Source: Siphonodentalium dalli (Eukaryota; Mollusca; Scaphopoda; Gadilida; Siphonodentaliidae). From it: DNA of 64,000 nucleotides. Positions within the stretch are counted from its first letter, which is position 1. Each line of letters opens with the position of its first letter. Where the stretch lies: assembly GCA_032622095.1 (NCBI GenBank), contig CP136064.1:264037863-264101862 (forward strand), written 5' to 3'. Below are positions 32,845-44,767 of the stretch, piece by piece. The translations under genes were made by a program, and so were the position numbers. The notes beneath the pieces were generated by a model. That model did not search any database, was not told where the DNA came from, and worked only from the letters and a program-made list of their open reading frames with translations.

Positions 32845-34084
32845 ATTCGCGTTGTTGTATATATCATATAAACACAGTGTATGTTTTCTATTTTAGTGCT
32901 GTTATCAGAAGGCCGTGCTGATAAAGTATGACGAGTAATGACACAAACGTATCACTGTGGACAAACAAAATCAATGTCCTTCTCCAAGTGCAAATAATTT
33001 GCGAAAACAGGATGTTAGAGCAGTGATGTCAATTTGAGGCACACAACCAGGGCTGTGGGCTTCAATGGGGTGTACCCGGACATTTTAACTGGAACCTCCA
33101 ACCCAATGAAACAGACCAAATCTCTAATTTGAGAAAGTCCATTGATTGACATGCAGTTTGATTATGTGTGTACAAACATGTGTGGATAATGAATCAGTCA
33201 AAAATAAACATAATTAAATTAAACAGGAGTGGCGCGTGGTTAAATGGATACTTCGTGTCGTCCCTATATGGACATATAATTCAAATGGTTTGACAGGACA
33301 TTGGGGCACTGATACATTTTGCGGCATACATCCGGGGACGTGTGCTTCTGATTGTCTATCAATCTCGACCATGTCTTCTCTCCAATGATACACCAACAGA
33401 TCGACGATATCGGTATCATCCGCAATGACTATATGACTGCACGTCCATTGGACACATGTTCAATTGCATTATTTAAAGATACCGGTGGCGTTGGCGATGG
33501 GTATGCTGTTAAAATATTCTCCTCCGTCAAAAACCGCCATAAACAGAAAGAATAGTAAAATATAGACAAACCTTGTTCTTATACCAATCGGAAATAAAGC
33601 ACAAACAGTATGTTATTGTCAAATGTTTTTACTTTGTTATGTAAACAAAAGCAAAAACGCTACGTGTCCTGGCTTTTGTTTAGATCCGGATATGGTAGAC
33701 ATAAAGAGTGTTATTTGTTACTGTTTTCCTGATATGGAAATACTAAAGAGCGTTTATATCATTTGTGTGTGATTAACCAATAGAATTGCGCTGTGTTATG
33801 TAAACAGAAGCAAAACTTATGTAACACCAGCAGGCTCTTGTTTACGTACACCATCGTACATCTTGACGACAATATACTATTTACGCGCTGATTATGTTTG
33901 GCATATGAACAAAACTATATCTATTTTAATATTCCTTCTGTTGATGGCGATTTGAACAAATATGAATATTTCTGCAACGAACGCCGCTCGTGACTTTAAC
34001 TATCATTGTCAAACTCCAGGCAGAGTTCGGAAATAAAAGTATAAAAATATCAATTGGATATTTGATAAATCCGTACACATATGG
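32845..34084. other. intergenic, 5' side of the CUB-LDLa gene
   Basis: Promoter and upstream region of gene 1 should lie here. I see no exon or element I can support. A small minus frame at 33214-33396 has no recognisable motif. Confidence 0.45.
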
Positions 34085-34145
34085 TATGAGAACAAGAAAA
34101 CCATAATCATATATGGTAACGCCATCAAGATCATTATAATTAGGC
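34085..34145. repeat. short fragment of the 5' end of element Y
   Basis: AACAAGAAAACCATAATCA, then ATGGTAACGCCATCAAGATC, match the first 60 bp of Y copies at 23059 and 35862 with several differences. Confidence 0.75.
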
Positions 34146-35564
34146 ATATATAAATTATAATATAATATATATTGGTTTCATGAAAGCACCACCTCAGAAT
34201 TCGGTTACAACAACAAATCCTTAAAATTATTACAAACACTACGGCTTATATTACTGCAGGTTTCTCATTCATCGCAACAGAAAGCCTCTAAATGCGGACC
34301 AAAAATCTAGTAATCGGATTAAATACACGCCCGATACTTGGCATGCAATACGCCCTTTATTTTACATTCTAACTGAGACATACGTCATCAGCAAAGTCAG
34401 TTGTTATATTATGCATTGTGTTCCCGCAATAACATTTTCATACCTAAACATTGGAAGCTATTATATATAACGCGGTCATAAAGTTACATACTGCAACAAT
34501 GTGATATCTGCGAAGACACATCCGCGAAAACACGAAATGTGTTGTCCTGCGAGATATCCCCATCACTATAGCTCCAGTGACACGTCCAGATCAGCCTTAC
34601 TACAATTTCCTGAAATATATAACTCGATCGCATCGCGTGAAACCCGAAATGTGTTGTCCTGTCAGATATCCCAATCGCCCCATTGGCACGGCCAGATCAG
34701 CACAGCAGTAAACGTACACCCTTAGTATGCATGGGCTTAGTCAATTTGGTGAGTATGTGGTCGTGGGGGGGGGGGGGGGGTGCGACGTAATTATACCCCC
34801 ATGACGGAAGTAAATGGTGGGTATACTGGATTACATGCGTCATATCACCCGCCAGTCCACCTAGACGTCAGCCCGAACAGATATCTCAGCCACAGATGTT
34901 CGGGCTTTCGACGAAGTTTCACACAGTGTTGTTCGCATTCTCCATTCGAGAGTTATTCTCCTTCGTTTATCTGGAAATGTTGGTTTTTATTTTGTCCGCC
35001 TAGCATACATATCAGTCAATATATCAGCTCAAGGAAATATAGTATATGTATATGAATGTTCACCATAATGAGAACTTCAAAGAGGTTTTAATTGATTTTG
35101 TTTGGATTCCTCATATTAGGATTATTTCTCTTTGTTTATAAAGAACTGTTGGTATGTGTCATTCCGCACGAATGTCTCAACCATGGATCATCAGATATCA
35201 ATGTAATTGGGTTGAGATATTCAATACATATTGAATACGAGAGGCCGATCACGATCGGTAGATGGATGTTTAACCCATACCTTGGCGATAGTGATTTGCT
35301 ATTTTCAGCTTGGAACGATTGTTTATTTAACTCAACGTTAAAATTCATAACATTCAATGTTAATCTTCAACGATTAACAAAAATAACTCTTTTTGTTTAA
35401 ATCGGATCAAACCCATATTCGAAATCGATCTGTATCTATAGCTTTCTTTCATCGGAAACTCGATCCGTCTTCCAATTGGTCACCAGGTTCCGCTGGAACT
35501 TTTCGTTTTCAAGGCACACCAGTACATTCTTTTCGACAAACGACCATTTGGATTCGTAACAGAT
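34146..35564. other. intergenic, weak repeats only
   Basis: A diverged tandem pair of about 112 bp occurs at 34530-34705 (GAAATGTGTTGTCCTG twice), and a long G run near 34766-34781. The stretch before 35565 may hold more of the LINE remnant in broken frames, but I cannot show it. Confidence 0.45.
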
Positions 35565-35861
35565 GTGATGCCACTCCTTGAAAAATATGAGCTTCTGGTG
35601 TTTCTTCTAGATTTCCTTGACGCTGGGATTTTCCCAGGGAAACAAGAATGGAAGAACCTCGTCAAAACACAAATTGAAAACTGCTACAGGGTAGAGTGCT
35701 TGGAATTTATTACTAGCGATCCTGAGCTGTCATTCCTCGCGCAATGTCACTCTGACCCTCTCACTCTATGGGACGTCTGGTATCTCTATTCCCGGAACCG
35801 CCATCGCTCAAGGGAACTGCGTAATCTCGCACTTCTCCTGAACAAATCCACATATGCAAAC
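35565..35861 (+). pseudogene. LINE ORF2 C-terminal remnant, left of Y
   Basis: An open frame (KYELLVFLLDFLDAGIFPGK, then KTQIENCYRVECLEFITSD, LTLWDVWYLYSRNRHRSREL, LALLLNKSTYAN) has the look of the region after the RT thumb in LINE proteins. It is cut at codon AAC (35859-35861) by element Y and continues at 37541. It is distinct from the CR1-like LINE at 17-27 kb. Confidence 0.65.
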
Positions 35862-37537
35862 AAGAAAACCATAGTCAGAAATGGTAACGCCACCAATATC
35901 ATATTATTAGCCATAAATATAAATTATAATATAATTATACTATAAACTAGCTTTCAAATTTTATGTGGGAAATTTTCATACTTCCATATTTCAAGTTTTC
36001 CCGTTTCTCGTGTTATACATTACATTCTTCAAACTGTCTTCTTTATTACACAAACTGATGGGCCCGACTTCGTCCGGGCTGTTTCCCATCTGATTTCCGG
36101 CGAAAGGCGCGATTTGACCTTGAATTGACTATTTCGAAAGTCAAGGTCAGGTCAAGGTCATGATTTGACCCGTCCAAAACACCCCCACCCCGGAGAAGAA
36201 TACCCTAGGTATAAAATTTCGTCGAAATCCGTCCGTTTTACCCCACTTGACCTTTAATTAACAATTTTGAAGGTCAAGGTAAGGTCGGAGTCATGATTTG
36301 ACCCGTCCAAAACACTGCCCCGACAAAATTACCCATAGGTATCAAATTTCGTCGAAATCCATCCGTTTTACCCGATTTGACCTTTGATTGACCACATTGA
36401 AGGTCAATGTCACGCCGAGGTCACGATTTGACCCGTTCAAAACACTCCCCGGACAAAAGTATCCCTAGGTATCAAATTTCGCCGAAATTCGTCCGTTTTA
36501 CCCAAATTTACCTTGCATTGACAGTTTTAAAGGTCAAGATAAGGTCGGGGTCACGATTTGACGCGTCCAAAACACTTCCCGGACACAAATACCCCTAAAT
36601 ATCAAATTACGTTGAAATTTATGGAAAGCCGAAGAGGACATTTTAGTTGCTAATTGCTAGATAAACGACGCACGACTTGTCGCGGTTTTTTAAAGGTGTT
36701 TCAAACTAGGAGATAAAAGTATTCTGCGTTTCAAATGGTGATGAATTATAGTATTTTATTCAAATTTTCTGGCATAAATTGTTATTAAAACCGTATATAC
36801 TATAACAAAAATCAATGACTCGAAAATTAAGTGGGCCTTTAAACAAAGTCACAATTGCAGTTAGGCTCATCTCATACTCGTCTATTCTGCGATATTCTGC
36901 TGCGCAGTTTGTTATAGCCTCCAGTATTCATTGAGCATTATAGCCCCACTGTTATAATTCGCCTTTAGCAGGCGTACTCTTGCCTCAGATTATTGAGATA
37001 TTAGGTCACACGTAATGGCATTAAATCGCATGGAAACATAGCAATTGTGTGGGCTGCTTGGCGTGAATATGTAATGAGAAATAAGGTCATACGTAATGAC
37101 ATTAAACTCAAGAAAATCCCGCGAAAACAAAATCACATTTAATGTTTTAAGTTATTTCCGTTATAAAAAGAATCTTCGTGATAATGAACCCTCTCAATAC
37201 TTTAGAATATAGAATTAACCTAAAAATGACAAAAACCTTCGGAATAGAGAACCTTCGGAATAGTGAACATTCGAAATAGCAAGTATTCATAATAGAGAAC
37301 CTTCGGAATAGTGGACCTTCGGGATAGAGAACCTTCATAATAGAAACATGTCCCCACAATTACACCGGTGACATAAACACGTGTGCTAATCTTTTTGGAC
37401 TATCGTCACTCTATCGGTACGGTTTATACTCAAGTACGAAAAAAGACCTAACCATAATACATTCGCCCAGTGGATTATCGATCGTCCGCTCGAACATGAA
37501 AAACTGTAATACAGCTTACACCACCTTGTGGCGTAAT
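35862..37537. mobile_element. element Y, copy 2 (1.68 kb)
   Basis: Same ends as copy 1 (AAGAAAACCATAGTCAG ... TGGCGTAAT), again between two AAC triplets (35859-35861, 37538-37540) and again inside LINE coding sequence. Excision restores codons Tyr-Ala-Asn-Leu-Cys-Cys. It has the same 120-125 bp tandem core (about 36110-36600) and one ACCTTCGGAATAG-type array (37216-37345). It lacks the 500-bp internal duplication of copy 1. Confidence 0.82.
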
Positions 37538-37540
37538 AAC

Positions 37541-37847
37541 TTGTGCTGCGCTCAATGTGGTTCGACATATAATAATGAAATTATACATGTAACGTTTGAG
37601 TGCTGTGCAGGAGTGTTGATTCGTCTTCGCGATATATTCAGGGAAAGGGTGATTGATATACAGGGTATAGAGCAGTACAAGTTTTTAGCTTCCCTCTCGG
37701 GGGAGCAGCTTTCATCACTTTCCTAGGAAGCGTATAAACATTCTCGAAAGGTCAAATATTTTGATTAATGTTGGAGACCTTATCATCGATGCTGCTGTCT
37801 TTCTTCTTCGTGCCTGCAACATTGTGAAGGGAGTACAGAATTACTAA
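37541..37847 (+). pseudogene. LINE ORF2 C-terminal remnant, right of Y
   Basis: It continues the frame left of Y: LCCAQCGSTYNNEIIHVTFEC, a CxxC...H...C knuckle typical of LINE C-termini, then LASLSGEQLSSLS and a stop. After a frameshift, ILINVGDLIIDAAVFLLRAC then NIVKGVQNY ends at a natural stop (37845-37847). A dead copy. Confidence 0.68.
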
Positions 37848-38872
37848 AGATTGTATATTCTCAAATTTATTCGGCCGTGTACATATGTATAGTGTGTTTC
37901 TCCATTAATTGTTATGTTGTGTAATATAATCTCTCCATATAGGAGGCAATAAAGATGTATATGGTATGGGTATACATATAAACGATACGTTGGTGTGATC
38001 GAAAATGGTCAGGTTCATGTGACTTAATTCTACTTTGGGTGTGCCCACCCTTGGCGGTATGCCACAAGGGTGTGTACCGGGCGACACCGGTGGGTCTTGT
38101 TTGACACCAATTTGTAGTTTCCAATAAACAAATTGATGGGTTCAAATTAAAATAATTCAAGTAAAGTCTGAGGGACCATGAACAGCATTTTAGACTTTTA
38201 GTATTCACCAGGCTACCATAGATTGACAAGATTCACAATGTGCGCTTAAAATTTACGTCAGCAACAGATCAAACTCTTGGCATGTGGCCTATAAAGGGGC
38301 CAATAGATATAAGATAATTCGAGGTTAATTACCCGTGACGGTGCTCCGATATGAAAATGGATTTTTTTTAAATGATTATATTCGATGTTTCCAATTTAAT
38401 GGTCGACCGACCCGATTCCCGAAGATCCATAATGAAGTTAGGTGTCGTTCGGATGAGGGATGTGGTTTGTAGGGTGGGGCCAAAGGATTTAGTCTTGCAC
38501 AGTGCAAAATCCATCAAGGTTGCCGACGAAATAAGCCAAGCTCCGATTCGAAACTGTGTCTAAAACATCCAGAAGGTGTTCATTTACTTGTGGTGTGATT
38601 TGCAGAAATTGTTTAGATTGTTTCAACATCATGGTGGTCACTTGTGAGGTTCAACGGACAGTGACCATTTTGACTTTTTCACTTCACAAGTACATCCTTG
38701 GGAGAGCGGACGGACGCAGGTCTCTTGTATAAACTATCATAACGTATAACAGGCGCGTATATAGAGACGTCGCATACAGGCAGCTAGAGCGGGGGTGGAG
38801 CACATTACAAACCCTGTGGAGGGACGACAACGAACAGCTTCCTGTGGGGCATCTGAACACCAGTGGAGTAAT
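37848..38872. other. intergenic, nothing recognised
   Basis: No domain-bearing frame or element boundary found. Small frames at 37905-38229 and 38372-38563 have no supporting motif. Confidence 0.45.
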
Positions 38873-39127
38873 CAAGCATTGAAATAGGGTGTCTGTCATT
38901 TGCAGAATGAGGTTCCCAGAGGGTGAATTTAGTGATGCTACCCCCGCATAGCGGGCTAGCATCACCAAATTCACCCTCTGGGAACCCCATTCTGCTTAGA
39001 TGTAAGCAGAACGAGGTCCCCAGAGGGTAAATTTGGTGATGCTAGCCCGCTATGCGGGGTAGCATCACTAAATTCACCCTCCGGGGACCTCATTTTGCAA
39101 ATGACAGACACCCTATTTCAAGGCTTG
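38873..39127. mobile_element. hAT-type foldback MITE, family P
   Basis: Ends CAAGCATTGAAATAG and CTATTTCAAGGCTTG. The interior is nearly all palindrome (GAATGAGGTTCCCAGAGGGT, then AATTTAGTGATGCTA, and inverted). GGAGTAAT lies directly to the left (38865-38872) and again at 39133-39140, five bases past the right end. Confidence 0.88.
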
Positions 39128-39917
39128 GCCTGGGAGTAATGACTTGGTATCAAGTTGAGGCCCCAAAGATAATAAGGTATACTCTACATAAAGGTAAATA
39201 AAAATGGGAATATTTGTGAGTTTTAACAGTTTATTACATTCTATTCTGAATGTCATTCGATGCAGAAGAAGCAAATAGGTATACATATACTAGTATCATG
39301 CCATGAATCTCTACTCTGGCTACAAACGAAGAGGTCATATTCAACCAGTTCAAAATCTTGGAACTCTTTAATGTTCTGTCCTGTTCTGGCAGGTAATTAG
39401 AACATTGAAAAAACAACACAGGGAATATATTTTCTTTGTTAATACAAAGTTCCTTAATATTAAATGTATTTCACAGTAGGGGTGATCACATGTGCCTGGA
39501 AATTACATAATTTATGTAACTTTTTTGAGCAATTTCCCAATGGACATTGAATTGATTACCCGGTAGAAATTCCATGATTGTAGTCCATGCAAAACAAAAT
39601 TGGCTCGCAAAAGTCAGCTAAATCATGCAATCTCTAGCTAGGATCTTTGCCTACTGTGAAATCTGTTATTAAGAAACTAACTGAGCATGAACTGAGAAAT
39701 ATATTATATGCATGGTTTTATTTTTCGAAGATCCAACAGTTCCCATGTTTTGAACAGGTTGAGTATAGTCAGATTAGAGATCCATGTAATTATCTAATAG
39801 TCAGCATAACATCGCAATAGAGATAACAAGAATAAAAATATAATAGATATATCTCAAGAATAAAGTTTTCTATACCGATCTATACAAGAATATTATTCAC
39901 ATTGTTTAATTATTCAA
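39128..39917. other. intergenic, nothing recognised
   Basis: AT-rich sequence without element ends, tandem repeats or coding signal that I can support. Confidence 0.4.
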
Positions 39918-40147
39918 CCCTTTCATGACGGGAGCAGCGCTGGTGCAGTATTAAAGATCATGTGCCAGTGCATATGGAGCCTCGCATAAATAAGAAAATG
40001 CACTCGCAATTGGCTTACAAGGTCAAATATTGTTAGGCCAATGTATTCTCTTATAGGCTAATCCCCCCCCCCCCCTATGGGAGACTCACATAATACATTG
40101 GCACAGGGTTTTTCGGAAAATTTCTTGAAGCTCCTGTCATAGAAGGG
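39918..40147. mobile_element. piggyBac-type MITE, family R
   Basis: Ends CCCTTTCATGACGGGAGC and CTGTCATAGAAGGG, with TTAA kept on the right only. Inside are diverged palindromes around CATTCTCTTATA. A C run has grown in the middle (40065-40076). Confidence 0.75.
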
Positions 40148-40307
40148 TTAACAACCCCTTGATAACTAAATACCTTCTGGTGAGTAATTCACTTTGGGGA
40201 ATGCCCAGATAAGTTAAACAAAAGGCTGATGTTCTAGTTGACCTTATTATCTGAACATCCTTCCAAACTACTGATAAGGAATCCTATCTCCTCTGCACTT
40301 ATATTAA

Positions 40308-40742
40308 CCCTTTCAGTGCCAGGGGCCGATCTGATCGGCCCTAATTTACGGTCTGTAAAATCGGCCCTAAAAAAATTTAAATTTTTATTTTTTTGGGTTG
40401 AATTTTTTTTGGGTATGCTTAAGCATTCTATAGCGAATTTAAAAACAAACTGGATAAAACCTTAAGGGCATGTTATAACTCAAAACTATCACCAAGTATT
40501 CATAGTAATAATTTTGATTCCCTGGCACTAAATCTACAAAATAAGTCAGTTAAAGAATATAAGAAAAAATTATTAAAATTGTAAAAAATTGTAAAAAATA
40601 ATAACAAATGATGAAAAATTGTTAGGCCAATGCATTCTCTTATATATGCGAGGCGACCTATGGTCGACTCGCATATATAAGAGAATGCATTGGCACAGGG
40701 TATATGTGTTGATACAAAAAATCGGACCTGGCACTGAAAGGG
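40308..40742. mobile_element. piggyBac-type MITE, family S, copy 1
   Basis: 435 bp between TTAA sites (40304-40307, 40743-40746), with ends CCCTTTCAGTGCCAGG and CCTGGCACTGAAAGGG. It contains the same 70-bp palindrome module (40624-40694, GCATTCTCTTATATATGCGA and inverse) found in family Q. Confidence 0.88.
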
Positions 40743-40910
40743 TTAACACAACATTGAATTGGTGGATCGTAAGTACAGTGAATGAGTACATGTATATTAA
40801 ATGGACATGACTCATTCGGGTTGATTCAAACTGCAAAATTTTGTCGATGTAATTTGATAAGAGGTATACGATTTGATAAATACACAAAATGTTGATATAC
40901 CGGCTTCATA

Positions 40911-41086
40911 CAGTAATGCGCAAAGTAATCGATTTCTTAACCACAGCAGAATTATGGGTAACTTTTCAGGATTTAGTCCCCGAGAGCTTTCCGATGAATG
41001 GCAACAAGCCATATTTCCGACTAAATCCTGAAAAGTTACCCATAATTCTGCTGTGGTTAAGGAGTCGATTACTTAGGGCATTACTG
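40911..41086. mobile_element. Tc1/mariner-type MITE, family T, copy 1
   Basis: TA|CAGTAATGCGC ... GGGCATTACTG|TA. It is almost wholly an inverted repeat (CCACAGCAGAATTATGGGTA) around a small centre. TA target and CAGT ends suit Tc1/mariner. Confidence 0.82.
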
Positions 41087-43875
41087 TATGCTCTTAAGAA
41101 TACTTGCCGATGTCAGCTATTTTACAGCTGTTTTCAATTTCCTCCACAGAAGTGAAAAAACGCTCTTTATATCAACCCTATCAGGAATAGTCTAACAAGG
41201 AATTATTTTTATTGTTCTGTTACATAAAGGGGTAACAATGTGGGCTGATGTGATGGTCCAGTGGTATACAAGATTTGTAGGACTTCATTACATTTAGTAC
41301 AATGACAGTATCAGCAACAAGCATATATGAATGAGACAAGCCACATGTCCCAAGTCACCAGGGTTTTTGTATCATTAGAATGCATCTGTGAACCTCATTA
41401 ACATTCCAGACTGTGATAATTGTGTTGGAAGGTTGCTGCTGGACTTGACAGAGGAAGGCTAATTAATGTTATGTAATAAGACATTCCATCTGACAAAATA
41501 TCTAAGGTTAAAATTACACTGACATTTAGTAAGGAAATTTTTTTTCATTTCATTTCTCGACTGTTCCATTAGGGCTGTTACTAGTAGGTGGGGTATTATT
41601 TATTAGTTCTATGCCGACGAAATTTTGGAACCTGAACTTTCTGATAACTTGATATAGTCTTTCTTTGGCATAAAAAGCTTGTATAAGATTGTTCAGTATA
41701 ACTATTGATCCCTGGAAATGGACCGCAATGAAATAAAAGCCGAGCATAATTTGGACCATCAAATCACTAAGTGCCTTGAAGCAAGATACATGTATCTAAA
41801 TTAATTCCACTGAACACTAATGAAGCCATGAACAAGAGCATGCTGTCGGGGCATGGCATAATATGCCCGTTTCTGGAGTACAGTTATCTTGCTGAAACCA
41901 CAATTTTTTTATATTTATTTTCGGCTATTTTCAGCAAAAAAAATCCTATAACTCTGGTAAAAATGGTTGGATCGGACTCAAATTCGAACTTGACCTGCAA
42001 AATCATGTAGACAGAACCTATATTTGAACTTGATCTGTATACCAATTTTGGTTCAGTTCACTCGATTCAATCTAAAGTTATCATCTGGAAACCGCATATC
42101 AGGTAAAATCTAAGTAAAAAAAAGGGGCATGACTTAGTCAAAATCATGCGGACGAAACCCATATTCGAACTTGATCTGTATTTTGGGGTGGTAAACTAAT
42201 ATACCAAAATTGGTTCAGTTCACTTGATTCAATCTAAAGTTATCATCCGGAAACCGCAAATCAGGTAAAATCTAAGTCGAAAAAGGGGCATGACTTAGTC
42301 AAAATAATGCAGAAGAAACCCATATTCGAACTTGATCTGTATTTTGGTGTGGTAAACTAACATACCAAATTTGGTTCAGTTCACTCGATTCAATCTAAAG
42401 TTATCATCTGGAAACCAAAAGCAGATGGACAGCGGATGGGACGGACAACCCATTTACATAATACGACCGTTTTTTCAAATGGAAGCAAAAAGTAATTGGG
42501 ACTGTTTTTTATGATTTACTTTCTTAACATTTAGAGCAATGTTACTGTTGAGATCTGAGTTTGTGGTTCATCACATCTGAAGTTTTGGCTTTAAAAATCC
42601 ACATATAAACAATAAAAAATTATATAAATAAAAAATCTCCAACTTGCGCATTGCCCAAGCCTCATATTAGACATAGCAAGCATACATTTATGTGATCAAA
42701 ATAAGTTAAGGCGACACAAATTTAATAAGTTATACAGTTATTAGTATAATTTGTATGAAAAAGGCAGGAAAACAATCGCTACATGAGATTCACAGCTGAC
42801 ATCTGCATGTATGTAATTTCATTCCTACAAAAAGAATTGGAGAAAAAAAAAACTCTTTAATCATTTTGGTACATAAATCATTTTTCATTATAAATATAAT
42901 ACATCTTTTAAATGTTATATAAGACAATACATTTGCACAGGGTTTTCGCAAAATTCAGAAAACTATTCATGGCGGGGTTAAACTGAATGTACTTGTATTG
43001 TTCCATTGAAATTGTATAAACACTTAATCATGAAAAGTTGTTTTTCACACCCATTGCAACAATGTTTTTGGGATAATTTGTGAGTAAACACCTGCCTGCT
43101 CAGAAAATTTTGGTGGTAAGAAGTGGTAATAAAAACATGCCTGCTAGGTAATTTAGTAGGTAAAACGTAAATATAAAACCTGCCTGCCTGCCCATATTGA
43201 GAAAATAAAAGGCTGTTGGTCCACAAGTCCCCCGATTAAGGTGACTTTATTTGACTGGTGGCTTTTTTAGAACAATATTATTCTAGGGACAAAATTTGAA
43301 TCCAACTTGGCTTCCAATTGTCTATGTTAACTATTTCTGAATCCCGCAATGACTGACACAAATCTCATCACATTTATTCTCCAATTATAAGTCATTCCGA
43401 AAAATTTATCGGACATAGCACAGACTCCCCCCGGGCCCAGATTCTCAAATTATAAGTCAACTAGGACCATAACTGTGGAAAAATTAAGCTGCCCGAACCT
43501 AAATTCGAACTTCTGTTTTTCATATGAGTAATCCATATACCAAATTTGAAAAAACACAGATAACTAAGTGAAGCTATCACCTGGAACCCAAAATAATCTA
43601 CAAATTGTAAGTCCACAAGGACCATAACTCTGATAAAAATAGGCGGACCAGATCCAAATTTGAAGTTGACCTGTATTTTCATATGAGTATATTCATATAC
43701 AAAATTTGAAAATAATCAAATAACTTAAACTGAAGTTATAACCCTTCAGTGAAACCATCTGGGATGGACGGATAGATCCCCCTGCCAAAACTCAGGAACA
43801 CCACTGATTTCAATAGTCCTGTGACACAGTGTCACAGAAACAGAAAATACCCTTTGTGTCACCTAAAGTGTGCAC
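41087..43875. other. intergenic with dispersed bivalve-like repeats
   Basis: At 41900-42420 three tandem units of about 160 bp share TTCGAACTTGATCTGTATTT, CAATCTAAAGTTATCATC and GGGGCATGACTTAGTCAAAA. Related single units occur at 43440-43790. At 42920-42980 is half of a family R MITE (GCACAGGGTTTTCGCAAAAT). No gene found. Confidence 0.6.
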
Positions 43876-44044
43876 CAAGCCTTGAAATAGGGTGTCTGTC
43901 ATTTGCAGAATGAGGTCCCCAGAGGGTGAATTTAGTGATGCTACCCCGCATAGCGGGCTAGCATCACCAAATACACCCTCTGGGAACCTCATTCTGCTGA
44001 GGTGTAAGCAGAATGAGGTCGCAGACACCCTATTTCAAGGCTTG
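43876..44044. mobile_element. hAT-type foldback MITE, family P (short form)
   Basis: 169 bp, CAAGCCTTGAAATAG ... CTATTTCAAGGCTTG, with a perfect 8-bp duplication GTGTGCAC (43868-43875, 44045-44052) that fits the hAT nTnnnnAn preference. Confidence 0.95.
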
Positions 44045-44052
44045 GTGTGCAC

Positions 44053-44411
44053 CCTCATTCTATCGTTCCGAGCAGACACTCGTGCTGTATCAACAGACCC
44101 ATTAACACAATCGTGTCATTCTGTGTATTTATATATTCTGTGTATGCACGATCTATGCAATATTATTTATTATAATTTCATTTGAGGATAATCAAGTGGC
44201 TCATCGTGTAGAATATAACACATTCACAGAAAATTCTAAATATAAATGATTATTATTTTTCGAAGTGTTTCTGGACAGGGGTCTTCGATTCATATTTATT
44301 ATTTTATACCCAGGAAACTAAAGAAATTTGTTATAGGGAGAGATAGACCATCTTTAAAGATGCGCTGTCCGAATCGAGGGTTGTCATATTATCCTGTTAC
44401 AATGGTATTTC
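44053..44411. other. spacer between two family P MITEs
   Basis: Nothing recognised. Confidence 0.4.
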
Positions 44412-44767
44412 CAAGCCTTGAAATAGCGTGTCTGTCATTTGCAGAATGAGGTCCCCAGAGGGTGAATTTAGTGATGCTACCTCGCATAGCGGGCTAGCAT
44501 CACCAAATTCACCCTCTGGGGACCTCATTCTGCTTATACCTCAGCAGAATGAGGTTCCCAGAGGGTGAATTTGGTGATGCTAGCCCACTATGCGGGGTAT
44601 CATCACTAAATTCACCCTCTGGGGACCTCATTCTGCTTACACCTCAGCAGAATGAGGTTCCCAGAGGGTAATTTGGTGATGCTAGCCCACTATGTGGGGT
44701 AGCATCACTAAATTCACCCTCTGGGGACCTCATTCTGCAAATGACAGGCACACTATTTCAAGGCTTG
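44412..44767. mobile_element. hAT-type foldback MITE, family P (expanded form)
   Basis: 356 bp with the family ends. Inside are several alternating copies of the arm GAATGAGGTCCCCAGAGGGT in both orientations, joined by short CACCTCAG linkers. Flanking 8-mers do not match (GGTATTTC, GTGAGCAA), so one side may have rearranged. Confidence 0.88.

Noticed and set aside
33214..33396. Minus-strand frame with several Cys and Pro upstream of gene 1
   Set aside because: No recognisable domain or splice context linking it to the CUB-LDLa gene.
34740..35400. Coding region around 34780-35400
   Set aside because: Open frames lack recognisable domains. Possibly decayed LINE, but not supportable.
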